Source: Candidatus Poribacteria bacterium (lineage in GTDB: Bacteria; Poribacteria; WGA-4E; WGA-3G). Taken from it: a DNA stretch of 64,000 nucleotides. Positions 42,667 to 50,766 of the stretch are shown here, one piece after another. The stretch is taken from contig PYIY01000211.1 in NCBI GenBank assembly GCA_003635195.1, positions 32,434 through 96,433 of the forward strand. The letters are read 5' to 3'. The notes below the pieces were generated by a model. It did not search any database. It was not told the origin of the DNA and saw only the letters and a program-made list of their open reading frames with translations. Positions within the stretch are counted from its first letter, which is position 1; every line of letters starts with the position of its first letter. Both the position numbers and the translations under genes were made by a program.

Positions 42667-42800
42667 CTTTAGTGGTTATTAGTTATCAGTTATTAGTTAC
42701 TGTACTGTGGCGTTGAGATATGCTGTGGCATCCACAAGAACATTGAATGCCACAAGATGGTAACTAAAAACCAACAACTCATAACTAACGATTATTAGAA
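42667..42800. repeat. Heptamer-repeat stem element F
   Basis: The left arm (GGTTATTAGTTATCAG, TTATTAGTTACTG) and the right arm (GGTAACTAAAAACC, AACAACTCATAACTAACG) are roughly complementary with a 7-nt period. They enclose a GTGGCATC/GAATGCCAC inverted pair. The rest of the 42658-42973 gap is A+T-rich with nothing else that I can name. Confidence 0.6.
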
Positions 42801-42973
42801 AAATTTGTACGCAATTTAGCACAACATTAGCGGACTGTAAAGAAAATTTATGTTTGAGCACCAAACAACGATCAAAATTTCTATTCAACCTAATTCCGAA
42901 AATTGTGTCAAAAGATAAGGGGCAGAATTTTGCATGCATTAAAATAAATTAATAAATTAAAAAAACAAAAAAC

Positions 42974-43060
42974 ATAGCCTTGAACAACGTTCAAGGCGGA
43001 ACTACGGAAATTGAACTCATCAATCAGAAAAACCTAACCGAACCGCAAGGTAAATTAAAA
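42974..43060 (+). promoter_or_regulatory. Recurrent 5' module L3 (hairpin + CGAACCGCAAGG)
   Basis: A perfect 9-bp stem GCCTTGAAC-AAC-GTTCAAGGC (42977-42997) is followed after 41 nt by CGAACCGCAAGGTAAATTAAA (43039-43059). The 3' arm again contains a Shine-Dalgarno-like CAAGGCGGA. The EPQGKLKI reading is in frame with the MFS gene. Confidence 0.7.
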
Positions 43061-44413
43061 ATCCAACGGCGGAACTTCCGATTTGCGCTGCTCCAAGGTG
43101 CTTTCATGCGTATCAACCTCGCATTTGCGGATTCGTCGACCGTGCTTCCTGCTTTTATCCATAAATTAAGCGGCTCCAACCTGCTGGTAGGTTTAACCGG
43201 TTCAATGATGACAGCAGGATGGATGTGGCCCCAGCTGTTGATGTCCAACCTGCTTGAACACCGCCCACGCAAAATGCCGTTTTACGCCCTCGGTATGAGC
43301 GTTCGCGTTTTAGCGTGGCTCGCTGTCTTTTTCTGCACCATCGCCATCGGTGAGGAAAATCCAATGTTGCTCGCCGCCTGCTTTTTGGGTTTCTATTTCT
43401 TATCCTCCTCTGCCATGGGCGTTTCAACGCTGCCTTACATGGACATCGTTTCCAAGTCAATAGAACCCCAGCGACGCGCCCGTTTTTTCAGTCTACGACA
43501 ACTCTACGGGGGTTTTTTCGCCATCTGGGTTGGATTCCTCGTGCGTGCTGTTCTCGGAAACGAAGACGAATTTACGGGGATACTGGGCAGTATTACGCAA
43601 ACCTTCAAAACGTTCACGATGTACTTTATCGGCTCCATCTGCAACGTGGATACGGATCTCGGTTTTCCCTATAACTATGCTTTCCTCTTTATCTGTTCAG
43701 TGGCTGCGGCGTTCCTTTCATTCATCAGTTTTTTGGGTATCCGTGAACCGATTCACCCTGTTCAACCGACACGGCAACCCATCTCACAACATTTAAAACA
43801 GGGACCGCATTTCCTGCGAACAGATGTCAATTACCGACGCTTTATTTTCTTCCGCGTCTTTGGACATCTCTCTGGAATGGCATCTCCGTTTTACATTCCT
43901 TACGCGCTGGACGAACTCGGACTTTCTGAGGCGACAATAGGCTTTTTTATTGTCTGTTCCGCACTTAGCGGTGTGATTTCAAACACAATGTGGGGATATG
44001 TCGGTGAGAAGTATGGGGTACGATGGCTCCTGATTATCACGGCAGGGTTGATGGGTATTCCCGCCGTCATCGCGTTTTCTTCGGGTGTATTACCAGTGTC
44101 GTTCCAAATGCCAGCCTTTTTACTGATTTTCATAGTTGGTGGCGTTTTGGGGAACGGCATGATGGTCGGATTTATGGCATACATGCTAAACATCGCACCC
44201 CCACGAAACCGTCCGACTTACATCGGTTTTATGAACACCTTACTTATGCCTGTGAGTTTCGCGCCAGTGTTAGGGGGTGCGCTTGCAAAGTATATCGGTT
44301 ATCGGTGGTTGTTCGCCATCTCTATCGGCATCTCTATCGCCGCCTTCCGCATCGCTACCGGCTTGCAGGAAATTATGCATGATAATGAAGTAGAAGCGGA
44401 AACCGATGCCTGA
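42980..44413 (+). CDS. MFS transporter
   Basis: This major facilitator has up to 477 aa and about twelve membrane segments. It opens NFRFALLQGAFMRINLAFAD, and later segments include GFFIVCSALSGVISNTMWGY, the DRxGRR-like loop between helices 2 and 3, and IAPPRNRPTYIGFMNTLLMP. Substrate is unknown. The start is uncertain and interesting: no ATG occurs before residue 43, which already lies inside the first helix. TTG 42980 falls within the hairpin of module L3, and an ATT at 43010 sits where L2 has its ATG. Translation must therefore begin inside the module, which makes EPQGKLKI part of the protein. Confidence 0.85.
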   Translation: MNNVQGGTTEIELINQKNLTEPQGKLKIQRRNFRFALLQGAFMRINLAFADSSTVLPAFIHKLSGSNLLVGLTGSMMTAGWMWPQLLMSNLLEHRPRKMPFYALGMSVRVLAWLAVFFCTIAIGEENPMLLAACFLGFYFLSSSAMGVSTLPYMDIVSKSIEPQRRARFFSLRQLYGGFFAIWVGFLVRAVLGNEDEFTGILGSITQTFKTFTMYFIGSICNVDTDLGFPYNYAFLFICSVAAAFLSFISFLGIREPIHPVQPTRQPISQHLKQGPHFLRTDVNYRRFIFFRVFGHLSGMASPFYIPYALDELGLSEATIGFFIVCSALSGVISNTMWGYVGEKYGVRWLLIITAGLMGIPAVIAFSSGVLPVSFQMPAFLLIFIVGGVLGNGMMVGFMAYMLNIAPPRNRPTYIGFMNTLLMPVSFAPVLGGALAKYIGYRWLFAISIGISIAAFRIATGLQEIMHDNEVEAETDA

Positions 44414-44440
44414 ATGCCTGCATTGCACTCTATAAAGTCC

Positions 44441-44469
44441 TTGAAGTTTAATGCCACCTTCGGTATAAT
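44441..44469 (+). promoter_or_regulatory. Sigma-70-type promoter of the PD-(D/E)XK-like gene
   Basis: TTGAAG (44441-44446) and a perfect TATAAT (44464-44469) are 17 nt apart, about 117 nt before the start codon. The leader contains a GC-rich, CGCG-repeated stretch (GCCGCGCG ... GCGTCGCGCGC). Confidence 0.6.
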
Positions 44470-44585
44470 ATAAACATTCATAGCCGCGCGTTTATTACGC
44501 GTCGCGCGCTTCCACGTGCTCTTCGTCGTCAATATTTGCGTTAACTCTGCATGCGAATAAAAAATCTAAAATGGAGTTTTCAGCA

Positions 44586-45191
44586 ATGGCTTATAGTAAC
44601 TTCACCTTAGAAACCGTACAGAAAACGTTTCAACTTGAAAAGATTGAATCTACAGACATCTTTTCTCCTATTGAGCCGGTAGAGCCAAGCGAAGACCTCA
44701 TGAGAGAATTGGCAAAAAAAGTACCGTTAGCCATCGCCATAAGAACAGAGAAAGCGCGCTCGGAATTGATTGTCGCTAACATTCTCGTTGAACTCCGAGA
44801 GCACTTTAAGCATCGCATCAGTTTTTTTTCGGGGATTGACTTTAGCGTTGATCCCGAGAACGGATTAACAGGTGTGTGTGATTTTTTGGTGAGTCTATCG
44901 CCAGACCAATTCTATCTAAAGGCACCTGTCATTAGCCTTGTTGAAGCGAAGAACGCTGATCCCGCAACTGGATTAGGGCAGTGCGTTGCGGAGATGCTCG
45001 CAGCCCAACGCTTTAACGCAGAAAAAGAAAATGAGATTCCGTGCATTTATGGAGCCACGACTACTGGCACTGAGTGGCTATTCCTCAAATTGGAAGGACA
45101 AAAACTCTATGTTGATATGGAAGTTTACCAGATTAGACAGTGCAGCGAGATCCTCGGCATCCTCTCAAAGATGGTTACCCAAAAAGCATAA
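44586..45191 (+). CDS. Small PD-(D/E)XK nuclease-fold protein
   Basis: This 201-aa protein has spaced acidic motifs that fit the PD-(D/E)XK fold: Glu60 in EKARSELIVANIL, Asp99 in LTGVCDFLVSL, then Glu120-x-Lys122 in VISLVEAKNADP. It then has GLGQCVAEMLAAQRFN. Similar small proteins are common in cyanobacteria and other bacteria with many mobile elements, and their function is unknown. A nuclease role is inferred, since the key residues appear intact. I start at ATG 44586, 9 nt after GGAG; an in-frame ATG at 44571 is upstream. A WD40 gene starts 36 nt after its stop. Confidence 0.72.
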   Translation: MAYSNFTLETVQKTFQLEKIESTDIFSPIEPVEPSEDLMRELAKKVPLAIAIRTEKARSELIVANILVELREHFKHRISFFSGIDFSVDPENGLTGVCDFLVSLSPDQFYLKAPVISLVEAKNADPATGLGQCVAEMLAAQRFNAEKENEIPCIYGATTTGTEWLFLKLEGQKLYVDMEVYQIRQCSEILGILSKMVTQKA

Positions 45192-45227
45192 GAAAAAGTA
45201 TCCAATTATGCAAGAGGAACTGATCCT

Positions 45228-47195
45228 ATGAAACGCACTTCATATCCCATTCTTTTTGTCCTACTTATCGTTTCAGGATTATACCTACCCAGCAGCTTCG
45301 CCCAAGATTACGCGCAATGGGGCTTACCCGAAGGTGCCAAAACCCGCATCGGTAAGGGCAGTATCAATGATATACGATACTCCCCAGACGGCACTATACT
45401 CGCAGTCGCTGGCTCTGTCGGTATTTGGCTCTACGACGCGGAGACCCTTCAAGAACTCGCCTTGCTCAGAAAAGGTAAGTACGGTGTTCGTAGCATATCG
45501 TTCAGTCCGGATGGAAAAACCCTCGTGAGTGGCGGTTCCGACGATGTTATGCTGTGGGATGTTGCCGCCAGAGAACACAAGCGAACATTTGAACGTATGC
45601 GCAGTATTAGCGTCTCCGTGAGTCCTGATGGCACAACTCTCGCAAATCAAAATTACGAAGGCATCCATCTATTGGATGCAAAAACGGGGGCGAGAAAAAA
45701 AACAATCGCTGCAACTCTTTATAGGTCCAACATGTTGTTCAGTCCTGATGGGCAGACACTTGTAGGTGCGTATTCGGGCGGCCCCATCGGACTATGGGAT
45801 ATAGAGACCGGAAAACTCCAAAAAACGCTTGCAGAACATGCGAAGACCGTTTATAGTTTGTCGTTTAGCCCGGATGGAAAAACGCTCGCAAGTGGCAGTA
45901 GAGACCGGACTGTCCGTTTATGGGATGGAAAGACTGGACAGCTCAAAGAAACGCTTATTGGACATACAGATGATGTCCATAGTGTCTCTTTCAGTCCCGA
46001 TGGTCAAACCCTTGCAACAGGGAGTGAAGACAAAACCATCCGCTTATGGGATGCGAAAACTGGAAAACTGAAGAAAACACTGGATCATGCGGATTACGTC
46101 AATCACGTGCTGTTCAGTCCGGATGGCAAAACGCTCACGAGTGCCGATTCATACCACACGATCCGTCTATGGGACGCGGAGACTGGAACGCTCCGAAAAA
46201 CGCTCACAGGACATGGGGTCTGGATAGTTGGAACATCGTTTAGTCCAGATGGGAAAACACTCGCTACGATGAGTCGAGATGAAACCATTCGTTTATGGGA
46301 TACAAACACTGGACAGCATAAAATGGACTTAACGGGGAGACACGTGGAGAACATAGGTTATTTCGAGCGCGTGGCGTTTAGTCCGGATGGACGCACGCTT
46401 GCCGCTGTGAGTGGGAAAAAAACCGATCTCTCAGGCTTCTCAGAATACACGGCGCGTACCATCGCGCGTAAAAGTGGAGACAAAACTATCTATCTATGGG
46501 ATACGGATACCGGAAAACAAGAAAAAGTACTCACAGGACACACAGCACCCGTTGAAAGTGTGTCATTCAGTCCTGACGCGGAGACACTCGCGAGTGGGAG
46601 TGCGGACAAGACAATCCGCCTATGGGATATTGCTACTGAAAAAGAAAAGAAAATCCTCATTGGACATACGGCGAGTATTACGAGTCTCGCCTTTAGTCTC
46701 GATGGTGCAACGCTTGCAAGTGGTGGGCTGAATGGGAACATCCGACTGTGGGACGTAAACACTGGAGAACACAAGACCACACTCACAGGGCATGCAGCAG
46801 AGATAAGAAGTCTCTCGTTCAGTCCTGATGGTGAAATCCTCGCCAGCACAGGTCCGGACGGCACCCTCCGTCTCTGGAATACAAACACTGGTAAACAGAA
46901 GAAAATACTCGCGGGGTATAAAGGGACTTTTTGGAATGTGTTGTTTCGTCCCAAGGGCAGAATCCTCGCAAGTCAAAGCGGAAGTTCACGCGCCAGTATC
47001 ACTTTATGGAGACGGATTCGCCTATGGGATGTCATCAAAGATCAGGAGAAGAACACCCTCACGGGACATAAGCGGGGCATCACCAGCGTTTCATTCAGCG
47101 CAGATAGACAGACTCTCGCAAGCGGTAGTGAAGACGGGACGGTGCTGCTGTGGGATTTACCTGCCGTACTTAACACATCAAATAAGACAAAATGA
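45228..47195 (+). CDS. Secreted 14-bladed WD40 protein
   Basis: ATG 45228 follows AGAGGAA. The 655-aa product has a signal peptide (SYPILFVLLIVSGLYLPSSFA), then the motif GLPEGAKTRIGKGSINDI and fourteen WD40 blades, ending VLLWDL. Blade 9 carries an insertion of about 20 residues, and blade 13 has a short in-blade duplication (ITLWRRIRLWDV). Two stacked propellers are inferred. It begins a two-gene unit with the short anchored WD40 gene at 47231; that unit is repeated directly at 48469-51795. Confidence 0.9.
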   Translation: MKRTSYPILFVLLIVSGLYLPSSFAQDYAQWGLPEGAKTRIGKGSINDIRYSPDGTILAVAGSVGIWLYDAETLQELALLRKGKYGVRSISFSPDGKTLVSGGSDDVMLWDVAAREHKRTFERMRSISVSVSPDGTTLANQNYEGIHLLDAKTGARKKTIAATLYRSNMLFSPDGQTLVGAYSGGPIGLWDIETGKLQKTLAEHAKTVYSLSFSPDGKTLASGSRDRTVRLWDGKTGQLKETLIGHTDDVHSVSFSPDGQTLATGSEDKTIRLWDAKTGKLKKTLDHADYVNHVLFSPDGKTLTSADSYHTIRLWDAETGTLRKTLTGHGVWIVGTSFSPDGKTLATMSRDETIRLWDTNTGQHKMDLTGRHVENIGYFERVAFSPDGRTLAAVSGKKTDLSGFSEYTARTIARKSGDKTIYLWDTDTGKQEKVLTGHTAPVESVSFSPDAETLASGSADKTIRLWDIATEKEKKILIGHTASITSLAFSLDGATLASGGLNGNIRLWDVNTGEHKTTLTGHAAEIRSLSFSPDGEILASTGPDGTLRLWNTNTGKQKKILAGYKGTFWNVLFRPKGRILASQSGSSRASITLWRRIRLWDVIKDQEKNTLTGHKRGITSVSFSADRQTLASGSEDGTVLLWDLPAVLNTSNKTK

Positions 47196-47230
47196 TACAG
47201 ATGTTTCCGAGTTAAAAGGAGAGTATCCTG

Positions 47231-48304
47231 ATGGAAAACGGACTGTTTATCGTCATTGGTCTTGCGGTCGGTATCGCTTTGGCTATTGTGATCAGCATCC
47301 TTTCAAAGCGTGCGAGAAAAGTCCTATTCATTATAGGTCTCGCGATCTGTGTCGCGTTCGGTATTGCTTGGATTTCTTTAATCGTGAGTACGCTTTCAAA
47401 GCGGGTTAATGCAAGCGGAATCAATGACATACAGTATTCCCCAGACGGTACCCGTTTAGCGATTGCCCGTTCTGTCGGCGTTTGGCTCTATGATATGAAC
47501 AGCGACAAAGAACCCGAACTGCTCACGACAGATGCGACGGGTGCCGATAACGTATCATTCAGTCCAGATGGACGAATACTCGCGGCTGGATGTGAAGATG
47601 AACTGATCCGCCTCTGGGACGTTAAAACCGGCGAACATAGGACAACCCTCATAGCAAAACATGGGAGGGATCTCCATGTACTATTCAGCCGCGATGGCGA
47701 CACATTTGCAAGCTGGGGGAGCCATGAGGTCAATCTATGGGACGCTGCCACAAGCACACACAAAAAAACATCCAGAGAATACGAAGACTATGCCAATGTG
47801 TTGATTAACGGTGATGACGTTGCACTTGCGAGTATAGATAATAAGAATGATTACATCCGGCTGTTGGACTTTAGCACAGGAGAAGAAAACAAAAAACTGA
47901 GGGGACACACAAAGAACATTGAGAGTGTAGCGTTCAGTCCTGATGGTCGCACACTTGCGAGTGGGAGCGCGGACAAAACCGTTCGCCTCTGGGATGTCGC
48001 GACAGGAAAACATAAGAAGACCCTCAAGGGACATCGAAAAAGCATCGACAGCATAGCCTTCAGTGCTGATGGACGGCTGCTTGCCACCGCAAGTGGAGAT
48101 GATACCGTCCGCGTGTGGGATGTTGTCACGGGAACGCACAAGAGAACATTTGAGGGACACACCTCTGATGTTAAGGGTGCCACGTTCAGTCCCGATGGAC
48201 GAACAATCATAAGCTGGAGTAACGATCGTACGATCCGCTTATGGAATGTTGATACTGGCGAGTTAAAAAAAATACTCCAATATCCAAGATTGACCCAATT
48301 TTAA
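47231..48304 (+). CDS. Membrane-anchored 7-bladed WD40 protein
   Basis: This 357-aa protein starts with two hydrophobic segments (LFIVIGLAVGIALAIVIS and VLFIIGLAICVAFGIAWISL) rather than a cleavable signal, then SGINDIQYSPDGT and seven blades. The propeller is probably held at the outer face of the cytoplasmic membrane. ATG 47231 is 8 nt after AAAAGGAGAG. Its closest relative in the window is the gene at 50767: blades with LLTTD, VLFSRDG, LINGD and SWSNDRTIRLWNV line up one for one. Blade 4 has LLDFSTG where LWD is usual. It follows a long secreted WD40 gene by 35 nt. Confidence 0.88.
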   Translation: MENGLFIVIGLAVGIALAIVISILSKRARKVLFIIGLAICVAFGIAWISLIVSTLSKRVNASGINDIQYSPDGTRLAIARSVGVWLYDMNSDKEPELLTTDATGADNVSFSPDGRILAAGCEDELIRLWDVKTGEHRTTLIAKHGRDLHVLFSRDGDTFASWGSHEVNLWDAATSTHKKTSREYEDYANVLINGDDVALASIDNKNDYIRLLDFSTGEENKKLRGHTKNIESVAFSPDGRTLASGSADKTVRLWDVATGKHKKTLKGHRKSIDSIAFSADGRLLATASGDDTVRVWDVVTGTHKRTFEGHTSDVKGATFSPDGRTIISWSNDRTIRLWNVDTGELKKILQYPRLTQF

Positions 48305-48468
48305 CAAATCCCGTAAGTCCTATATCCTATTACTCGGTTTTTACACCGTTATTTTTCTACGGCATATCTTATCAGTGTTGTGATATACTTTAAAAAAGCA
48401 AAAAAGCGCGAAAATCGCTGGCAGGCATTTCATCAAGACATCCAATCTTCCCAGAGGCACCCGGTTCC

Positions 48469-50730
48469 ATGAAATCCACTCTATCTTCCATTTTTTTGAC
48501 GCTACTGATTGTTTCAACGCTATACCTACCGATCAGTTCTGCCCAAGATTACACACAATGGGGTTTACCCGAAGGTGCCAAAGCCCGCCTCGGTAAAGGT
48601 AGTATCAATGATATGCAATATTCTCCAGACGGCACTATATTAGCAGTCGCCAGTTCTGTCGGCATTTGGCTCTACGACGCGGAAACGTATCAGGACCTTG
48701 CCTTACTCACGCGGGATACGGAGGAGGTCGGGAATATCTTGTTTAGTCCGGACGGTGCGATACTCGTAAGTACGGAGACATTCGGAAGCATTGTCCTCTG
48801 GGATGTTGCGACAAGAAAAGTAAAAAAAGTAATAACAGACAGTTCGCGCTCTTCCGCTGTTTTGTTTAGTCCAGACGGGAAAATACTCGGAACGACAGAT
48901 TTCAGAACAGTCCATTTATGGGATGCGCGAACAGGCGAGCCCAAACACACTCTCACAGGACATACACTTAGGATCTCAAGCCTGTCGTTCAGTCCAGATG
49001 GTCGTACACTCGCAAGTGGGAGTGACGATACAACTATCCGCCTCTGGGATGTGACCACAGGAGCCCATAAAAAAACGCTTATGGGCCATACGAAATCTGT
49101 CAGTAATATCGCTTTCGGTCCAGATGGCGGGACGCTTATGAGTGTAGGTGGTGCCAGAACAGTCCATTTGTGGGATATCACCACCGGAGAGATAAAAAAA
49201 GTGCTTGCCGATGGCGGTATGATAAGGCGTGGCGGAACAGTCCAGAGGGGGTTATTCAGTGCGGATGGCGGGACGTTTGTGACTGTCAGTCACAACCAAA
49301 CAATCTATTTGTGGGATACTGCTACAGGTAGCCTCAAGCGAACCCTTAGGAATGCGTTCGAGATGAACGAGCAAGTCGATAAAAAGGTCGTAAATGTTTC
49401 ATTGAGTTCGGATGAAAAGACCCTCGTGATTTGGAGACGGGGAGAGCTAATTCGTCTGTGGAATGCAGATACAGGAAAATACAAATCTCTCACGAAGAAG
49501 GATGTAGGTTATGTTACAAGTGTTGCCCTCAATCCTGATGGAAGTACACTCGCGACCGAAGATTGGCCGGGCTACCTCCGCTTCTGGGACATATCCACCG
49601 GTGAGCACAAAAAGACAGCCGCGAATCAATACTTTCCAATTAATCATCACTATGCCATTGAGGCTGGACAGGATACTACAGGGATCGCACTCAGCCACAA
49701 AGGCGATAAACTGGCAGCTGGAGCCGAGGATGGTACTACCTATCTGTGGGATGCAATTAGCAGACAACAGCAGCCACTCATAGAAAACGTCTATGAGTCT
49801 GAATATGTTTGGTTCATTAAGGTTTTGTTCAGTCCTGATGAGCAAACGCTTGCCAGTTGGAGTTTCCCCAGATATAGTGCGATGCACCTTTGGGATGTTG
49901 CCACAGGAATGCACAAAAGGACCTTTACTGGACATACATCTACTCTCACCAGCGTTTTGTTCAGTCCCGATGGAGGGACGCTTGCAACGGGGAGTCTGGA
50001 CAAAACCGTCCGCTTGTGGGATGTTGCCACAGGAATACACAAGGAAACCCTCAAGACGCATACAGCGGAGGTTAGAGCGGTTTCCTTCAGCCCCGATGGG
50101 AAGACACTCGTAAGTGGCGGCATGGACAAAATTATTCGCTTGTGGGACCCGGAAACAGGAAAAGCTCAGCAAACCTTTGTAGGGCATACATCTGGGATTT
50201 CAAGTATCGTATTTAGTCATGATGGACAAACGCTTGCAAGTGGCGGAATGGAAGGGATTATCCATCTGTGGGATGTAGAAGACGGGATACAAAAGCGAAC
50301 TTTTGTCGGCCACGCCGATGATATTTTGAGCCTGTCCTTCAGTGCTGATGGTCTTAACCTCGCGAGTACGAGCACAGATAGCACCGTCCGCTTATGGGAT
50401 ACAAGCACAGGGGAGCAAAAGAAAACCCTGGCAGCCTATAAAGACACCAACTGGCGGACATCGTTCTATACGGATGGATGGGCACTGGCAAGTAGATTTC
50501 AAGATGGGCGCGTTCACACTTACGGGCCCTTCAGAAAAAACGTTGAATTATGGGATTTAGTAACCGGGCAACGCCTGAAAATCCTCAAGGGGCATACGCG
50601 GAGGGTGGTTAGCGTTTTGTTCAGTACAGACGGGCAGACGCTTGCAAGCGCGGACGATAGTGGTATAGTGCTGCTATGGGACTTGACTGCCATACTTAAC
50701 ATGGCAAGTGAGGCACAACAGTGTCAGTGA
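48469..50730 (+). CDS. Secreted long WD40 protein, about 16 blades
   Basis: This 753-aa protein has a signal peptide (IFLTLLIVSTLYLPISSA), the motif GLPEGAKARLGKGSINDM and, by my count, sixteen blades ending VLLWDL. It is the only large WD40 gene here not giving a multiple of seven. Blades 5-9 are the most degenerate, and blade 15 contains an irregular HTYGPFRKNVELWD stretch, so two blades may be additions. The N-terminal 60 residues closely match the gene at 45228. ATG 48469 follows AGAGG. The stop codon is the base of a hairpin that holds AGGAGGG in front of the next gene. Confidence 0.88.
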   Translation: MKSTLSSIFLTLLIVSTLYLPISSAQDYTQWGLPEGAKARLGKGSINDMQYSPDGTILAVASSVGIWLYDAETYQDLALLTRDTEEVGNILFSPDGAILVSTETFGSIVLWDVATRKVKKVITDSSRSSAVLFSPDGKILGTTDFRTVHLWDARTGEPKHTLTGHTLRISSLSFSPDGRTLASGSDDTTIRLWDVTTGAHKKTLMGHTKSVSNIAFGPDGGTLMSVGGARTVHLWDITTGEIKKVLADGGMIRRGGTVQRGLFSADGGTFVTVSHNQTIYLWDTATGSLKRTLRNAFEMNEQVDKKVVNVSLSSDEKTLVIWRRGELIRLWNADTGKYKSLTKKDVGYVTSVALNPDGSTLATEDWPGYLRFWDISTGEHKKTAANQYFPINHHYAIEAGQDTTGIALSHKGDKLAAGAEDGTTYLWDAISRQQQPLIENVYESEYVWFIKVLFSPDEQTLASWSFPRYSAMHLWDVATGMHKRTFTGHTSTLTSVLFSPDGGTLATGSLDKTVRLWDVATGIHKETLKTHTAEVRAVSFSPDGKTLVSGGMDKIIRLWDPETGKAQQTFVGHTSGISSIVFSHDGQTLASGGMEGIIHLWDVEDGIQKRTFVGHADDILSLSFSADGLNLASTSTDSTVRLWDTSTGEQKKTLAAYKDTNWRTSFYTDGWALASRFQDGRVHTYGPFRKNVELWDLVTGQRLKILKGHTRRVVSVLFSTDGQTLASADDSGIVLLWDLTAILNMASEAQQCQ

Positions 50731-50753
50731 CCCCCTGCTAAAGCAGGAGGGTC
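50729..50753 (+). promoter_or_regulatory. Hairpin enclosing a strong Shine-Dalgarno-like site
   Basis: GACCCCCTGC, loop TAAA, then GCAGGAGGGTC: ten pairs with one bulged A. The upstream TGA stop overlaps its 5' base and the AGGAGG lies in its 3' arm, 16 nt before ATG 50767. Ribosomes finishing the upstream gene could melt it, so translational coupling is possible. Confidence 0.5.
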
Positions 50754-50766
50754 TCCACACCGAAGA

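Noticed and set aside
21786..43060. Identification of the L1-L3 module as a known riboswitch class
   Set aside because: I compared it by memory with c-di-GMP, preQ1, guanidine, fluoride, ZTP, SAM and glnA motifs. The GCAA loop is common to several, but no conserved core fits, so no known class is named.
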